NCBI GenBank assembly: GCA_023391415.1
Contig: JAEWAY010000012.1
Coordinates: 372,001-436,000, forward strand
Direction: 5' to 3'
Length of the DNA stretch: 64,000 bases
DNA from: Bacteroidota bacterium
Lineage (GTDB): Bacteria; Bacteroidota; Bacteroidia; Cytophagales; Cytophagaceae
In this document: piece by piece, positions 17,218 through 25,280 of the stretch
Position numbering within the stretch: the stretch's first letter is position 1
Layout: every line of letters starts with the position of its first letter
Translations under genes and position numbers: made by a program
The notes under the pieces: model-generated
Databases searched by the model: none
Told to the model about the DNA's origin: nothing
The model's input: the letters and a program-made list of their open reading frames with translations, nothing else

Positions 17218-19233
17218 TTAATAGTTTACAACAAAGTAACCATTGATGGAACCAGGTCCGTTTTCGAAAAAGTAATAATACGTACCTTCCGGCAACAAGT
17301 CATGATCGTTTCGCGACGGCCAGTCATTTTTATAATTTCTGACTTCTTTGACGATTTTGCCAAAAGCGTCGGTTATGATCAGATGATTGTCATAGGTCTG
17401 ATCGACACCCCTAATGACGAAATGGTCGTTTTTACCATCATTGTTTGGCGTGAGAGCTTCCGACGCGGCGAGAGTCAGGGGCCGCGCGATCCGGAGCGTG
17501 TAATCCTGGGTCTCGCCAGCGTCGCCGGGAAGTATACAAGATTCACCGGCCATAAACGGATAGGCGCTTCTGACCCGCGCTCGCAGACGTACATCTCCGA
17601 CATAGTCGGTGGATTGGGGAATCCGCGCGTGAGCAAATCGTACCATTCCCTCAAACGCGATGGCCGATCCTCCAAATTCATCCGGATCATCAAAATCCCC
17701 GTCATTGTTCAGATCAATCCAGATACCAGCGTAGTAAGCGCGCGCGGAATCGGAAACGGATAGAGATATCGTCGCGTTGTACAGTTGTCCGATATTAGCG
17801 TTGGCGACCATATTGTCCAGCGTGTAATCCTTGTAACCAAGCACACCGCATTCCATACCGGTTCTATTAAGATCATTGAAATGAAAGGAGTTAATTGTTC
17901 CGTCCCCGCATAACACATAGCCTTTAGCGTCGCAGGCGACCGGAGTGATAGCGTATGTTGCCGCATACGGCGTGATCGCGATGGAAACGCTATCTTCCCC
18001 ACCACTGTAATACAACCTGCATGTCAGCGTGCCGGGAGTTGTTCTGGCGTTGGCGACAACCGTAATCCGGGAACCGCCCTGACCGCTGTATTCCGGATCA
18101 ACGCTGGTGAGTCGTTTGAGGTTTTCACCCGAATAATGGCAATAAGGATAAAGCTCACGAAGTTCGGGCAATATCTGATAGGTTACAGGAATATTGAGCG
18201 GAATACGGTTGGGGCCGTAAATACCAAGAGGAGGCAGTTCGGATTCATCAAAAATAGCGACGCGATTATAGGGAAAGGCGGAATTGGAGAAAGAATATTG
18301 AAATTCCGATATGTACAATTTCTTATTTCGGTAAATTAACTGGTTCAGATCCCCAAAGTACGCGTAGACGGTATCGCCTGATTCATTTACATGATAATGT
18401 CCGTCCTGGTAACCGCCGATCAACTTTCCACCTGTAGTATAGACAGCGTAACCGCTATTTAGATAGCCACTGTTATACATGACAAAGAGACGATCGCTAT
18501 CGTCGCGGGCTATTTCCTTTATAGAGTTTTCATAACCATATACAACTATTGAAATGGTGTCAATGGGCATCCCTTTTGAGTCAAAGCTCAATATGTCGGA
18601 ATCCTGCGCCAAATAAACAATTCCATTGTTATCGACCGCCATTGCTCCCGCGTATAGGCCCTCCTTTCTCCACAGACCGATAAAATTGCCTTTAGTATCT
18701 ATTTGCCCCACCCCATCGGTAAACAAGAAATAAATAATGTCGTTTTTACCCACAACCATGTCGATGGGATAAAACGCTTCCTGTTCCATTCTAAAAAGCT
18801 TACGCAACTCGAATCGCCGCGTCATTGTTCCATCCGAGCTATACGCGTACAACATTCCATAATAACTATCCAATGTAAAAAAAAGGCCGGAAGGTGAACG
18901 CTGAAACGCGGAAAAGTACGAAGGACTATTCGTAGAAGAGCTATCGGCTTCAAGCGCGACGCTATCAACCAATCGATTATTTTCATCAAATTTCCTGACC
19001 AAATAATAATAAGCGTTTGGAGTATAGCTCTCTTCTAGAACATATACCTGATTCGAATCGTCAACATCGAATAGAAAAGACGATGTCAACTCCGATATTC
19101 CCCCAATACTTGAATTATAATCATACTGGACCATCTGAGCATGACTCATGACTGGCAAAAATATGATATACAGAACCCAAACAAGCTTAAGACGGGTTTT
19201 AGAGGTATCGAATGAAAGACGAATGGAGTACAA
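17218..19233 (-). CDS. Secreted propeller-GEVED protein with gliding-motility-type C-terminal domain (copy 1)
   Basis: About 671 residues. Order: signal peptide ending SHAQ; a beta-propeller-like region of about 290 residues with recurring YxxDxxGN-type turns; an Ig-like segment (GPNRIPLNIPVTYQILP); a GEVED domain (YAGIWIDLNNDGDFDD ... GDAGETQDYTL); and a CHU_C domain beginning SEALTPNNDGKNDHF and ending INGYFVVNY. CHU_C ends are type B signals for T9SS export. No ATG precedes the signal peptide. I take TTG at 19233; an in-frame TTG at 19266 lies inside an upstream element shared with the paralogues and is less likely. It is the third of three tandem paralogues in transcription order, next to its PorP/SprF partner. 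Confidence 0.85.
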   Translation of the reverse strand: MYSIRLSFDTSKTRLKLVWVLYIIFLPVMSHAQMVQYDYNSSIGGISELTSSFLFDVDDSNQVYVLEESYTPNAYYYLVRKFDENNRLVDSVALEADSSSTNSPSYFSAFQRSPSGLFFTLDSYYGMLYAYSSDGTMTRRFELRKLFRMEQEAFYPIDMVVGKNDIIYFLFTDGVGQIDTKGNFIGLWRKEGLYAGAMAVDNNGIVYLAQDSDILSFDSKGMPIDTISIVVYGYENSIKEIARDDSDRLFVMYNSGYLNSGYAVYTTGGKLIGGYQDGHYHVNESGDTVYAYFGDLNQLIYRNKKLYISEFQYSFSNSAFPYNRVAIFDESELPPLGIYGPNRIPLNIPVTYQILPELRELYPYCHYSGENLKRLTSVDPEYSGQGGSRITVVANARTTPGTLTCRLYYSGGEDSVSIAITPYAATYAITPVACDAKGYVLCGDGTINSFHFNDLNRTGMECGVLGYKDYTLDNMVANANIGQLYNATISLSVSDSARAYYAGIWIDLNNDGDFDDPDEFGGSAIAFEGMVRFAHARIPQSTDYVGDVRLRARVRSAYPFMAGESCILPGDAGETQDYTLRIARPLTLAASEALTPNNDGKNDHFVIRGVDQTYDNHLIITDAFGKIVKEVRNYKNDWPSRNDHDLLPEGTYYYFFENGPGSINGYFVVNY

Positions 19234-19252
19234 AATGGTATATTTTTGAGAT

Positions 19253-19275
19253 GGAAATATCTTCAAAAAAAATGA
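19253..19275 (-). promoter_or_regulatory. Conserved upstream element of the GEVED paralogues (copy 1)
   Basis: In minus-strand sense it reads TTTTTTTTGAAGATATTTCC. Near-identical blocks precede the other two paralogues at 21444-21466 and 23666-23688. The copies differ by an indel, so it is not conserved as coding sequence. It may be a shared promoter or leader. Confidence 0.5.
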
Positions 19276-19398
19276 AAATGTAAATCATTTATCGTTAAAT
19301 AATGTACTATCTGCTTCATACACATATTTTCCATAGAACTTAATACGACAAAATCTTTTGGACTTAGACGATACGCGACATTGTCTGATCAATTATAA

Positions 19399-21390
19399 CT
19401 AATAGTTTACCACAAAAAAGCCATTGATCTCGCCAGGCCCATTTTTAAAAAAATAATAATAGGTGCCAATGGGTAGCAAGTCACGATTATTCTGCCGGGG
19501 CCAGTTATTCATATAATTAGTCTCTCGCTGAACGACTCTGCCATAAGAATCCGTAATGATCAACTCATTGTCATGCTCATAGTCAATTCCTTTTATGACA
19601 AAAAAATCATTCTTACCATCGTTGTTGGGAGTAATGGCTTCACTGGCGGCCAAACTCACCGCGTATGAAATATTTACGGCATAATCTTGCGTTTCTCCCG
19701 GTTCATTGGCCCGAAGACAGGATTCTTCCTGAGAAAAAGCCTTCAATGGTCTGGATCGGACCCGCATCCTGGCGTCGCCGGTATAGTTCGAATAAGAAGG
19801 AATCTGAATATTGGATATTTTAATAATCCCGTCAAACGCGATCGTAGTCCCAATAAACTCACCTTCGTCTTCAAAATCCCCGTCGTTGTTGAAGTCTATC
19901 CAGATTCCCGCGTACAAGGAAGTTCTGGGATTGTGGGAAACAAGACGCATGGTCGCCGTATACAATTGGCCAATATTGACTAGCGCCTTGGTTGTATCTA
20001 ATGTAAAATCCTTGTATCCAAACCCTTCACATCGCATACCTTCTTTAGCGAGATTATTAAAACTAAACGCCGAAATTGTAGCGTCGAGGCATTGCGAATA
20101 ATAATCCTCGCCACAGTGAAGCTCCGGCAGGTTTGATCCTCCGTCGCGAGACTTCGGAACATAGGGGCTTAATGATATGGATACGACTTCATAATAATTA
20201 TAATCATAGGAATATATTTCACAAACCAGATCACCCGGCGTTGTTTCCTCGCTGGCGATAAATGTTCGTGTCGAACTATTGAACATCATGTCATCGACAA
20301 GAACAGGCACTACCTGCGATAGATTTTCACCGGTATATTCGCAACTATAACTAAAACCATCAACATCTGGTAGCAACCGGTAACTTGTCGGAGTATTGAC
20401 CGGAATCCGGTTAGGACCGATTATACCGGCTTCGTCATCAACATAGTCGTATACTATGATCCTGTCGTAAGGTGGTTGACTCACGGGTATCCAGAAATCG
20501 TCCGAGCCCTTGTCCACGACATATATCCTATCGTTCTTAAACACTACCTGATTCAGATAGGTAAACGAACTATAACCCGCGTCGTATCCTCTAAGCTCCC
20601 GTAGCAGCTCCCCGTTATCATTATAAACGCTAAAATAGCCGACGCTGAACAAATTGCCCGACACGTTATAAGGTATCCATATATGATTTGCCGTGTCAAC
20701 CGCCAGTTTATACGCGGGCGAAGGCAGACTGAACAACCGCCGCGACTCCTTGTTTATATCATACTTAAGCAGGGTATATTCACCCGAATACTCTTCGCAG
20801 ATAAAATAGATATTTCCAATATGGTCACTTGTAAAACTCACAAGATAATAATCGGACGAAAAATCCAAAACATCGAGAAACTCGCCGTCTGAACCGATTA
20901 TAAAGACTCTGTTATAATCAAGTATGTACAGAGAATTGTCGGAGTTTATGAAAAAATCATTGATTGTGGATAAATATAAATTATCCGGCAAGTCATAGGC
21001 ATAGTTAATTCTCGAAATCTCCTGCCCAGTCATGTCAAACACGATAATCCCGCTTTCCATGTCCAGGCCATAAAAATATCCATTGGGGCCTATCTTGAAA
21101 TTGCTTACATAATACAACCCGCTGTTACCATCCTCGGTTTTCAGTTCAACGGTGTCGATCAGTTGATTCGCGGAATTAAAAATTCTGACCAGGTCATACG
21201 CTTCTCCAGCGTCCTTTTTGTCCAACGCGTAGATGTTACCATCAGCGTCTACGTCAATAAGGGCTAAATTAGTGAACGCGCTTACCGTCCCGCCAATAGA
21301 AGAATGATATTTATAAACTTGCGCGGCGCCGGCATAGGGTATCAGGTACAAGAATACCAACAGGATAAGGCCATTCTGTATTTTCATCAT
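19399..21390 (-). CDS. Secreted propeller-GEVED protein with gliding-motility-type C-terminal domain (copy 2)
   Basis: About 663 residues from the ATG at 21390 (a second ATG follows directly). The signal peptide is MKIQNGLILLVFLYLIPYAG. The layout matches its neighbours: propeller-like N-terminal half, Ig-like segment (GPNRIPVNTPTSYRLLP), GEVED domain (YAGIWIDFNNDGDFED, PGETQDYAV) and CHU_C domain (SEAITPNNDGKNDFF to INGFFVVNY). The C-terminal 90 residues are nearly the same in all three copies, while the propeller regions differ more. It is probably exported by T9SS and held on the surface. About 130 bases separate it from copy 1. Confidence 0.87.
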   Translation of the reverse strand: MMKIQNGLILLVFLYLIPYAGAAQVYKYHSSIGGTVSAFTNLALIDVDADGNIYALDKKDAGEAYDLVRIFNSANQLIDTVELKTEDGNSGLYYVSNFKIGPNGYFYGLDMESGIIVFDMTGQEISRINYAYDLPDNLYLSTINDFFINSDNSLYILDYNRVFIIGSDGEFLDVLDFSSDYYLVSFTSDHIGNIYFICEEYSGEYTLLKYDINKESRRLFSLPSPAYKLAVDTANHIWIPYNVSGNLFSVGYFSVYNDNGELLRELRGYDAGYSSFTYLNQVVFKNDRIYVVDKGSDDFWIPVSQPPYDRIIVYDYVDDEAGIIGPNRIPVNTPTSYRLLPDVDGFSYSCEYTGENLSQVVPVLVDDMMFNSSTRTFIASEETTPGDLVCEIYSYDYNYYEVVSISLSPYVPKSRDGGSNLPELHCGEDYYSQCLDATISAFSFNNLAKEGMRCEGFGYKDFTLDTTKALVNIGQLYTATMRLVSHNPRTSLYAGIWIDFNNDGDFEDEGEFIGTTIAFDGIIKISNIQIPSYSNYTGDARMRVRSRPLKAFSQEESCLRANEPGETQDYAVNISYAVSLAASEAITPNNDGKNDFFVIKGIDYEHDNELIITDSYGRVVQRETNYMNNWPRQNNRDLLPIGTYYYFFKNGPGEINGFFVVNY

Positions 21391-21443
21391 ATACAATTTG
21401 GTATATATACAAGGGTCATGTAATAGTAAAAGGGCGTTGGAGC

Positions 21444-21466
21444 GGAAATATCTCTAAAAAAATTGA
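21444..21466 (-). promoter_or_regulatory. Conserved upstream element of the GEVED paralogues (copy 2)
   Basis: In minus-strand sense it reads TTTTTTTAGAGATATTTCC, one base shorter than the other copies. It lies 54 bases before the ATG at 21390, outside any coding frame. This supports a regulatory rather than coding role. Confidence 0.5.
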
Positions 21467-21609
21467 GAAAATAAAATACTTCCCCGCCAAATGATCATCA
21501 TTGGGCTTTAGCGGATTTATCCTAAAGGAGTGAAATCAAGACATGACACGCGTAGATTTTTTACTTTTCGAGAAGAAAGAACTACCCTCTCCGGATCAAC
21601 CTCGTCTAC

Positions 21610-23625
21610 TTAGTAATTAACTACAAAAAAGCCGTTTATAAAGCTTGGACCGTTTTTAAAGAAATAATAATACGTGCCTTTCTTCAGATTGTCAAGATCA
21701 TTTTTGCCGGGCCAGTCATTGGCGTAATCATTCGTTTCCTTGATAATCTTGCCGTAGGCGTCTGTAATGACAAGGGTGTTTGCATAATCCGGATCAACGC
21801 CTTTTATAACAAAGTAATCATTTTTCCCATCATTGTTCGGCGTAACGGCTTCCGAAGCCGCGAGTGTCACCGACTGCGTAATGTGAACCGAATAGTCCTG
21901 AGTTTCGCCCTGCTCACCTACCCGGATACATGATTCGTTGGCGGCAAATGGAGTAATCGCCCGAGATCGGACTCTCATCCGGACATGAGCCTTATACGTC
22001 GCGGATTGAGGAATCTGAATATTGGTAAATTTGACTATCCCATCGAACGCGATAGCGGTACCTGAAAACTCTTCTTCATCCTCAAAGTCGCCATCATTAT
22101 TTAAATCGATCCAAATTCCGGCATAGTACGGTTGATTGAAATTACCCGCGGATAAAGACACCGTCGCGCTATACAATCGCCCCATATTGACTGTGGCGAA
22201 TACACTATCCAATGTAAAATCCTTATAACTCAAAACGTCGCAGGAGAGCCCTGTCTTATTGAGGTCATTAAATTGAAAGGATTTGATAGCCACTCCGTCA
22301 CAGAAAGTGTACTCCTCGGCGTCACAGACTACGGGAATCAATGAATATGGCTTTGCCGGCTTGTAGGGAGTTATGTATATAGAGGCGCTATCCTCTTCGT
22401 TGGCTTCATAATAATAACAGACAAGCCTACCGGGAGTAGCTTCTTCGGCTGCTATAAGTGTTATCGTCGTATGGTCCGCGTTGCCGCTATATGAGTCAAA
22501 ACCAGCGACGCGCGAGACATTTTGACCTGTATACCGGCATGAGTAGTAACGATCTTCATTTTTAGGCAGCAAACGATAGGTAACCGGAGTATTGACAGGT
22601 ATAAGACCAGGGCCATAGATAGTGAGCCCGGACAAACCGCTTCTTGAAAATATGGCTAAGCGATCATGACTAAAATCCGCGACACGCATTCCCAGATTAG
22701 CGGGTAAACGCAAATCGGCGACGTATAGCTTTTTATTCTTACTGACCACCTGACTTATATTCCGAAAAGCCACTTCGGCGGATGAGTTGTCAACCTGATG
22801 CGTCGTTATCGAATCGACCCGGCCAGTATTGATATCATATACAACCACGTAGGTATTATACGGTGAGTCGTAGACAATAAAAAGCTGAGCGGCGTCATCG
22901 GAAAATAAGTGTTTTATGTTTCTGGTCGTCGAAAGAGGAATCGTACGGATCTCTTGGCCAATGGAGTTAAAAACGACAATCGAATTATCCGCCCCGGCGA
23001 TATAGGAGTTTCCCTGATCGTCGACAGCCATCGTCACCGTATCGCTCAGCTTTCCTGTTTTCCAATAACCCGCGAATTCACCATCAAGTGAGTAGCTAAT
23101 GACATGATCCCCCGCGAGAAGCCTGATATGGTCCTTGTCGTCAATCAGCATCTGAGTAGCTCTGACGGATGAAAGTCGCTGATACAATTCCAATAGCTCT
23201 TGTCTTTCATTCAGGTTATAATTGAACAACAACGAGCCCTTGGCGCTAAACGCGTATAATATACTGGCTCCGGCCGAAGCGTATTTGGTCAAAAGATAGT
23301 AATTGCCGTTGGACGCTCTTTTGAACGCCAATATCTCGGGAAGAATACTGGACACCGGTAATCCCCCGAAAGTCAAACGTATACTGTCAATCAATTGGTT
23401 ATTCGAATCAAAGCGCTTAATCTGATAATACTCCAGAAAGCTCAAAAACTCCTCCCTGGTTTCCAGCGCATATACCATGCCCTCAGAGTCGACATCAAAC
23501 AGGAAGTCGGCGATCAGATTACTTGTTCCTCCGATACTGGAGTTATATTTGTAACTAAACTGAGCCTTGGTGAAAACCGGAAAAAAAAGTAACGTTGTCA
23601 GAACCCCGATTAAAACATTACGCAT
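21610..23625 (-). CDS. Secreted propeller-GEVED protein with gliding-motility-type C-terminal domain (copy 3)
   Basis: About 671 residues from the ATG at 23625, which starts a good signal peptide (MRNVLIGVLTTLLFFPVFTKAQ). A longer frame from a TTG at 23679 would run through the conserved upstream element and is unlikely. Domains follow the same order as the two paralogues: propeller-like repeats, Ig-like segment (GPGLIPVNTPVTYRLLP), GEVED (YAGIWIDLNNDGDFED, QGETQDYSV) and CHU_C (SEAVTPNNDGKNDYF to INGFFVVNY). It is the first gene of the group in transcription order. The likely role is that of a surface or released protein of the T9SS. Confidence 0.87.
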   Translation of the reverse strand: MRNVLIGVLTTLLFFPVFTKAQFSYKYNSSIGGTSNLIADFLFDVDSEGMVYALETREEFLSFLEYYQIKRFDSNNQLIDSIRLTFGGLPVSSILPEILAFKRASNGNYYLLTKYASAGASILYAFSAKGSLLFNYNLNERQELLELYQRLSSVRATQMLIDDKDHIRLLAGDHVISYSLDGEFAGYWKTGKLSDTVTMAVDDQGNSYIAGADNSIVVFNSIGQEIRTIPLSTTRNIKHLFSDDAAQLFIVYDSPYNTYVVVYDINTGRVDSITTHQVDNSSAEVAFRNISQVVSKNKKLYVADLRLPANLGMRVADFSHDRLAIFSRSGLSGLTIYGPGLIPVNTPVTYRLLPKNEDRYYSCRYTGQNVSRVAGFDSYSGNADHTTITLIAAEEATPGRLVCYYYEANEEDSASIYITPYKPAKPYSLIPVVCDAEEYTFCDGVAIKSFQFNDLNKTGLSCDVLSYKDFTLDSVFATVNMGRLYSATVSLSAGNFNQPYYAGIWIDLNNDGDFEDEEEFSGTAIAFDGIVKFTNIQIPQSATYKAHVRMRVRSRAITPFAANESCIRVGEQGETQDYSVHITQSVTLAASEAVTPNNDGKNDYFVIKGVDPDYANTLVITDAYGKIIKETNDYANDWPGKNDLDNLKKGTYYYFFKNGPSFINGFFVVNY

Positions 23626-23665
23626 GATTAATTGTAGTAGAGTTGAAAAGAATAACTTTACGCAG

Positions 23666-23688
23666 GGAAATATCCTCAAAAAAAATGA
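23666..23688 (-). promoter_or_regulatory. Conserved upstream element of the GEVED paralogues (copy 3)
   Basis: In minus-strand sense it reads TTTTTTTTGAGGATATTTCC. It lies 41 bases before the ATG at 23625. It is almost identical to the element before copy 1. Confidence 0.5.
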
Positions 23689-23802
23689 AAAAATGAATTG
23701 TACCGGCTTAAATAATACGCGATCCGCGCTTCAAACCATACCCGGGACTCGAAGATAGTGGGGCGAGGCTTCAGTATTTTTCTTCACCCAAAAATCATAT
23801 GA

Positions 23803-23838
23803 GTCCGGATCCAGAGTTAAAAATCCGCGGCTCCGGAC
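23803..23838 (-). terminator. Possible terminator hairpin after the arsC-like gene
   Basis: GTCCGGA (23803-23809) and TCCGGAC (23832-23838) form a GC-rich 7-base stem with a 22-base loop. It lies about 33 bases past the stop at 23871. Only a short T-run follows on the minus strand, so termination is uncertain. Confidence 0.4.
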
Positions 23839-23870
23839 AATATGAAAACAAACGTTTCCCCGCTGACCGT

Positions 23871-24221
23871 CTAATCCAACAGCTCCCGTACAAGTTCCGG
23901 CGGTCTGCCAATCACTCCTTCATTTCCTTTTAAGACGATAGGCCTTTGCAGCAATATAGGATTTCTTACGAGAGCTCTTATCCATTCCTCCTCGCTCAAG
24001 TTCTTGTCCTTGTATTCGCTTTTGTAAACCGCTTCATCTTTACGAACAAGTTCTTCCGCGGGTACCGCTAAGCGGTCCAGTATATCCCTTACCTGTTTCT
24101 CGTTCAGCGGAGTCTTAAGGTACTCTACGATTTCAACACTTCTCGGCCGCTCATTGAGAATCGCCAGGGCCTCTCGGCTCTTCTGGCATCGGGGATTATG
24201 ATATATCGTTATGTCAGCCAT
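23871..24221 (-). CDS. arsC: ArsC-family arsenate reductase (glutaredoxin type)
   Basis: About 116 residues from the ATG at 24221; the frame extends upstream to 24314 but would then overlap hslV. The thioredoxin-like fold starts ITIYHNPRCQKSREAL, with the catalytic Cys in NPRCQKSR. It ends with the typical RPIVLKG and IGRPPE segments. ArsC enzymes reduce arsenate using glutathione/glutaredoxin, but many relatives (YffB/Spx-like) have other roles. No arsenic pump or regulator is nearby, so a general redox role is possible. It is the last gene of a lipoprotein-hslV-arsC operon, 13 bases after hslV. Confidence 0.85.
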   Translation of the reverse strand: MADITIYHNPRCQKSREALAILNERPRSVEIVEYLKTPLNEKQVRDILDRLAVPAEELVRKDEAVYKSEYKDKNLSEEEWIRALVRNPILLQRPIVLKGNEGVIGRPPELVRELLD

Positions 24222-24234
24222 TGTGAAAGGAGGT

Positions 24235-24774
24235 TCAGGACAATTTTTCCAAAATAATGTTATGATTGGTATAAATACATATATCAGCGGCGATATGCAG
24301 ACTTTCACGGACAATATCTTCCGCGCTGAGATGCGGAGCGTGTTTTTTCAGGGCTAGCGCCGCTGATTGCGCGTACATGCTTCCGGAGCCGATGGCCGCG
24401 ATATCGTGGTCCGGCTCCAGTACATCGCCGGTACCGGATATAATCAGTAGCTCGGTAGCGTTAGCTGTAATGATCATGGCTTCCAGTTTACGAAGAAACC
24501 GGTCTGTACGCCAGTCTTTGGCCAGTTCAATGGCCGCCCTTTTCATATTTCCTCCATATGAGTTCAGTTTTTCCTCAAATCGCTCTAAAAGGGTAAACGC
24601 GTCCGCGGTAGAACCGGCAAAACCGGTCAGAATCTTTCCATTTTGCAGTTTCCGCACTTTACGCACATTGCTTTTAGCTACGGTATGTCCCATAGTCGCC
24701 TGCCCGTCCGCCGCGATAGCGACTTCCCCATTGTGCAATACAGCCAGTACGGTTGTTGATCGTATTTTTGTCAT
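24235..24774 (-). CDS. hslV: ATP-dependent protease subunit HslV
   Basis: 179 residues, the normal length. A six-residue propeptide (MTKIRS) precedes the catalytic Thr of TTVLAV; cleavage would expose Thr7 as the N-terminal nucleophile. Family motifs ADGQATMGHTV, TGFAGSTADAF and the C-terminal YTNHNIILEKL are present. HslV forms a dodecameric proteolytic core capped by the HslU ATPase in the cytoplasm. No hslU gene lies in this window, so its partner must be encoded elsewhere. The start is 5 bases after the stop of the lipoprotein gene. Confidence 0.95.
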   Translation of the reverse strand: MTKIRSTTVLAVLHNGEVAIAADGQATMGHTVAKSNVRKVRKLQNGKILTGFAGSTADAFTLLERFEEKLNSYGGNMKRAAIELAKDWRTDRFLRKLEAMIITANATELLIISGTGDVLEPDHDIAAIGSGSMYAQSAALALKKHAPHLSAEDIVRESLHIAADICIYTNHNIILEKLS

Positions 24775-24779
24775 ATGTA

Positions 24780-25208
24780 TTAATTGCCTGATTGTACTTT
24801 TGTGAAAAAATATCTGCTTTTTCGCTCACTTTCCCAGATCAGGTCTGTTTCGTTTAGCGTAAGAACATGGAAAGTGCTTACTCCAACTCCTTCCAGGTGC
24901 TTTTCTTTCAATGTGAGATATAGTTTATCGTTATCGTCCGTCAACTCGAAGTTTCCCTTTTTTACTATCAGCTCGCCATCGCCATCCTTATATTGTACCG
25001 TCTCTACGATATACATATTATCCTGTAAGAACTCATATTCTTTTTCTGTTCTGATCGAGGCGGAATCATTAATGGAAAATATCCGGTTGTCAGGCAAAAT
25101 CACCTTTTGGAACGCCCACTTGCCTCGCAGTAAATTATTTTCCTTATTGATACAGGAAGCGCCCGTTATCATAAAAAAAAGGAATAACAAAAGCCTGGTT
25201 TTGATCAT
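24780..25208 (-). CDS. Small lipoprotein, lipocalin-like, unknown function
   Basis: About 142 residues from the ATG at 25208. The signal peptide ends in a lipobox-like MITGASC, with the lipidated Cys at about residue 19. The mature part is short beta strands with the pattern LLRGKWAFQKVIL near the start and TDLIWES near the end. This resembles the lipocalin-like small lipoproteins common in Bacteroidota. It is the first gene of the operon with hslV and the arsC-like gene. Confidence 0.72.
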   Translation of the reverse strand: MIKTRLLLFLFFMITGASCINKENNLLRGKWAFQKVILPDNRIFSINDSASIRTEKEYEFLQDNMYIVETVQYKDGDGELIVKKGNFELTDDNDKLYLTLKEKHLEGVGVSTFHVLTLNETDLIWESERKSRYFFTKVQSGN

Positions 25209-25233
25209 TGTCGCGAAAGTTCTGTGGTTTAAA

Positions 25234-25265
25234 CAAAAAAAGCCTCCCGATTGTTGAGAGGCTTT
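25234..25265 (-). terminator. Rho-independent terminator after the pyruvate dehydrogenase E2 gene
   Basis: AAAGCCTC (25239-25246) and GAGGCTTT (25258-25265) pair around an 11-base loop. A run of seven T follows on the minus strand. It lies 16 bases past the stop at 25281 and before the lipoprotein start. Confidence 0.87.
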
Positions 25266-25280
25266 CAATATAATAAAATA

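Noticed and set aside
23666..23679. TTG starts that would extend GEVED copies 1 and 3 through MKIFP/MRIFP
   Set aside because: The matching block before copy 2 has an indel and a TAG, so the similarity is at DNA level and not coding.
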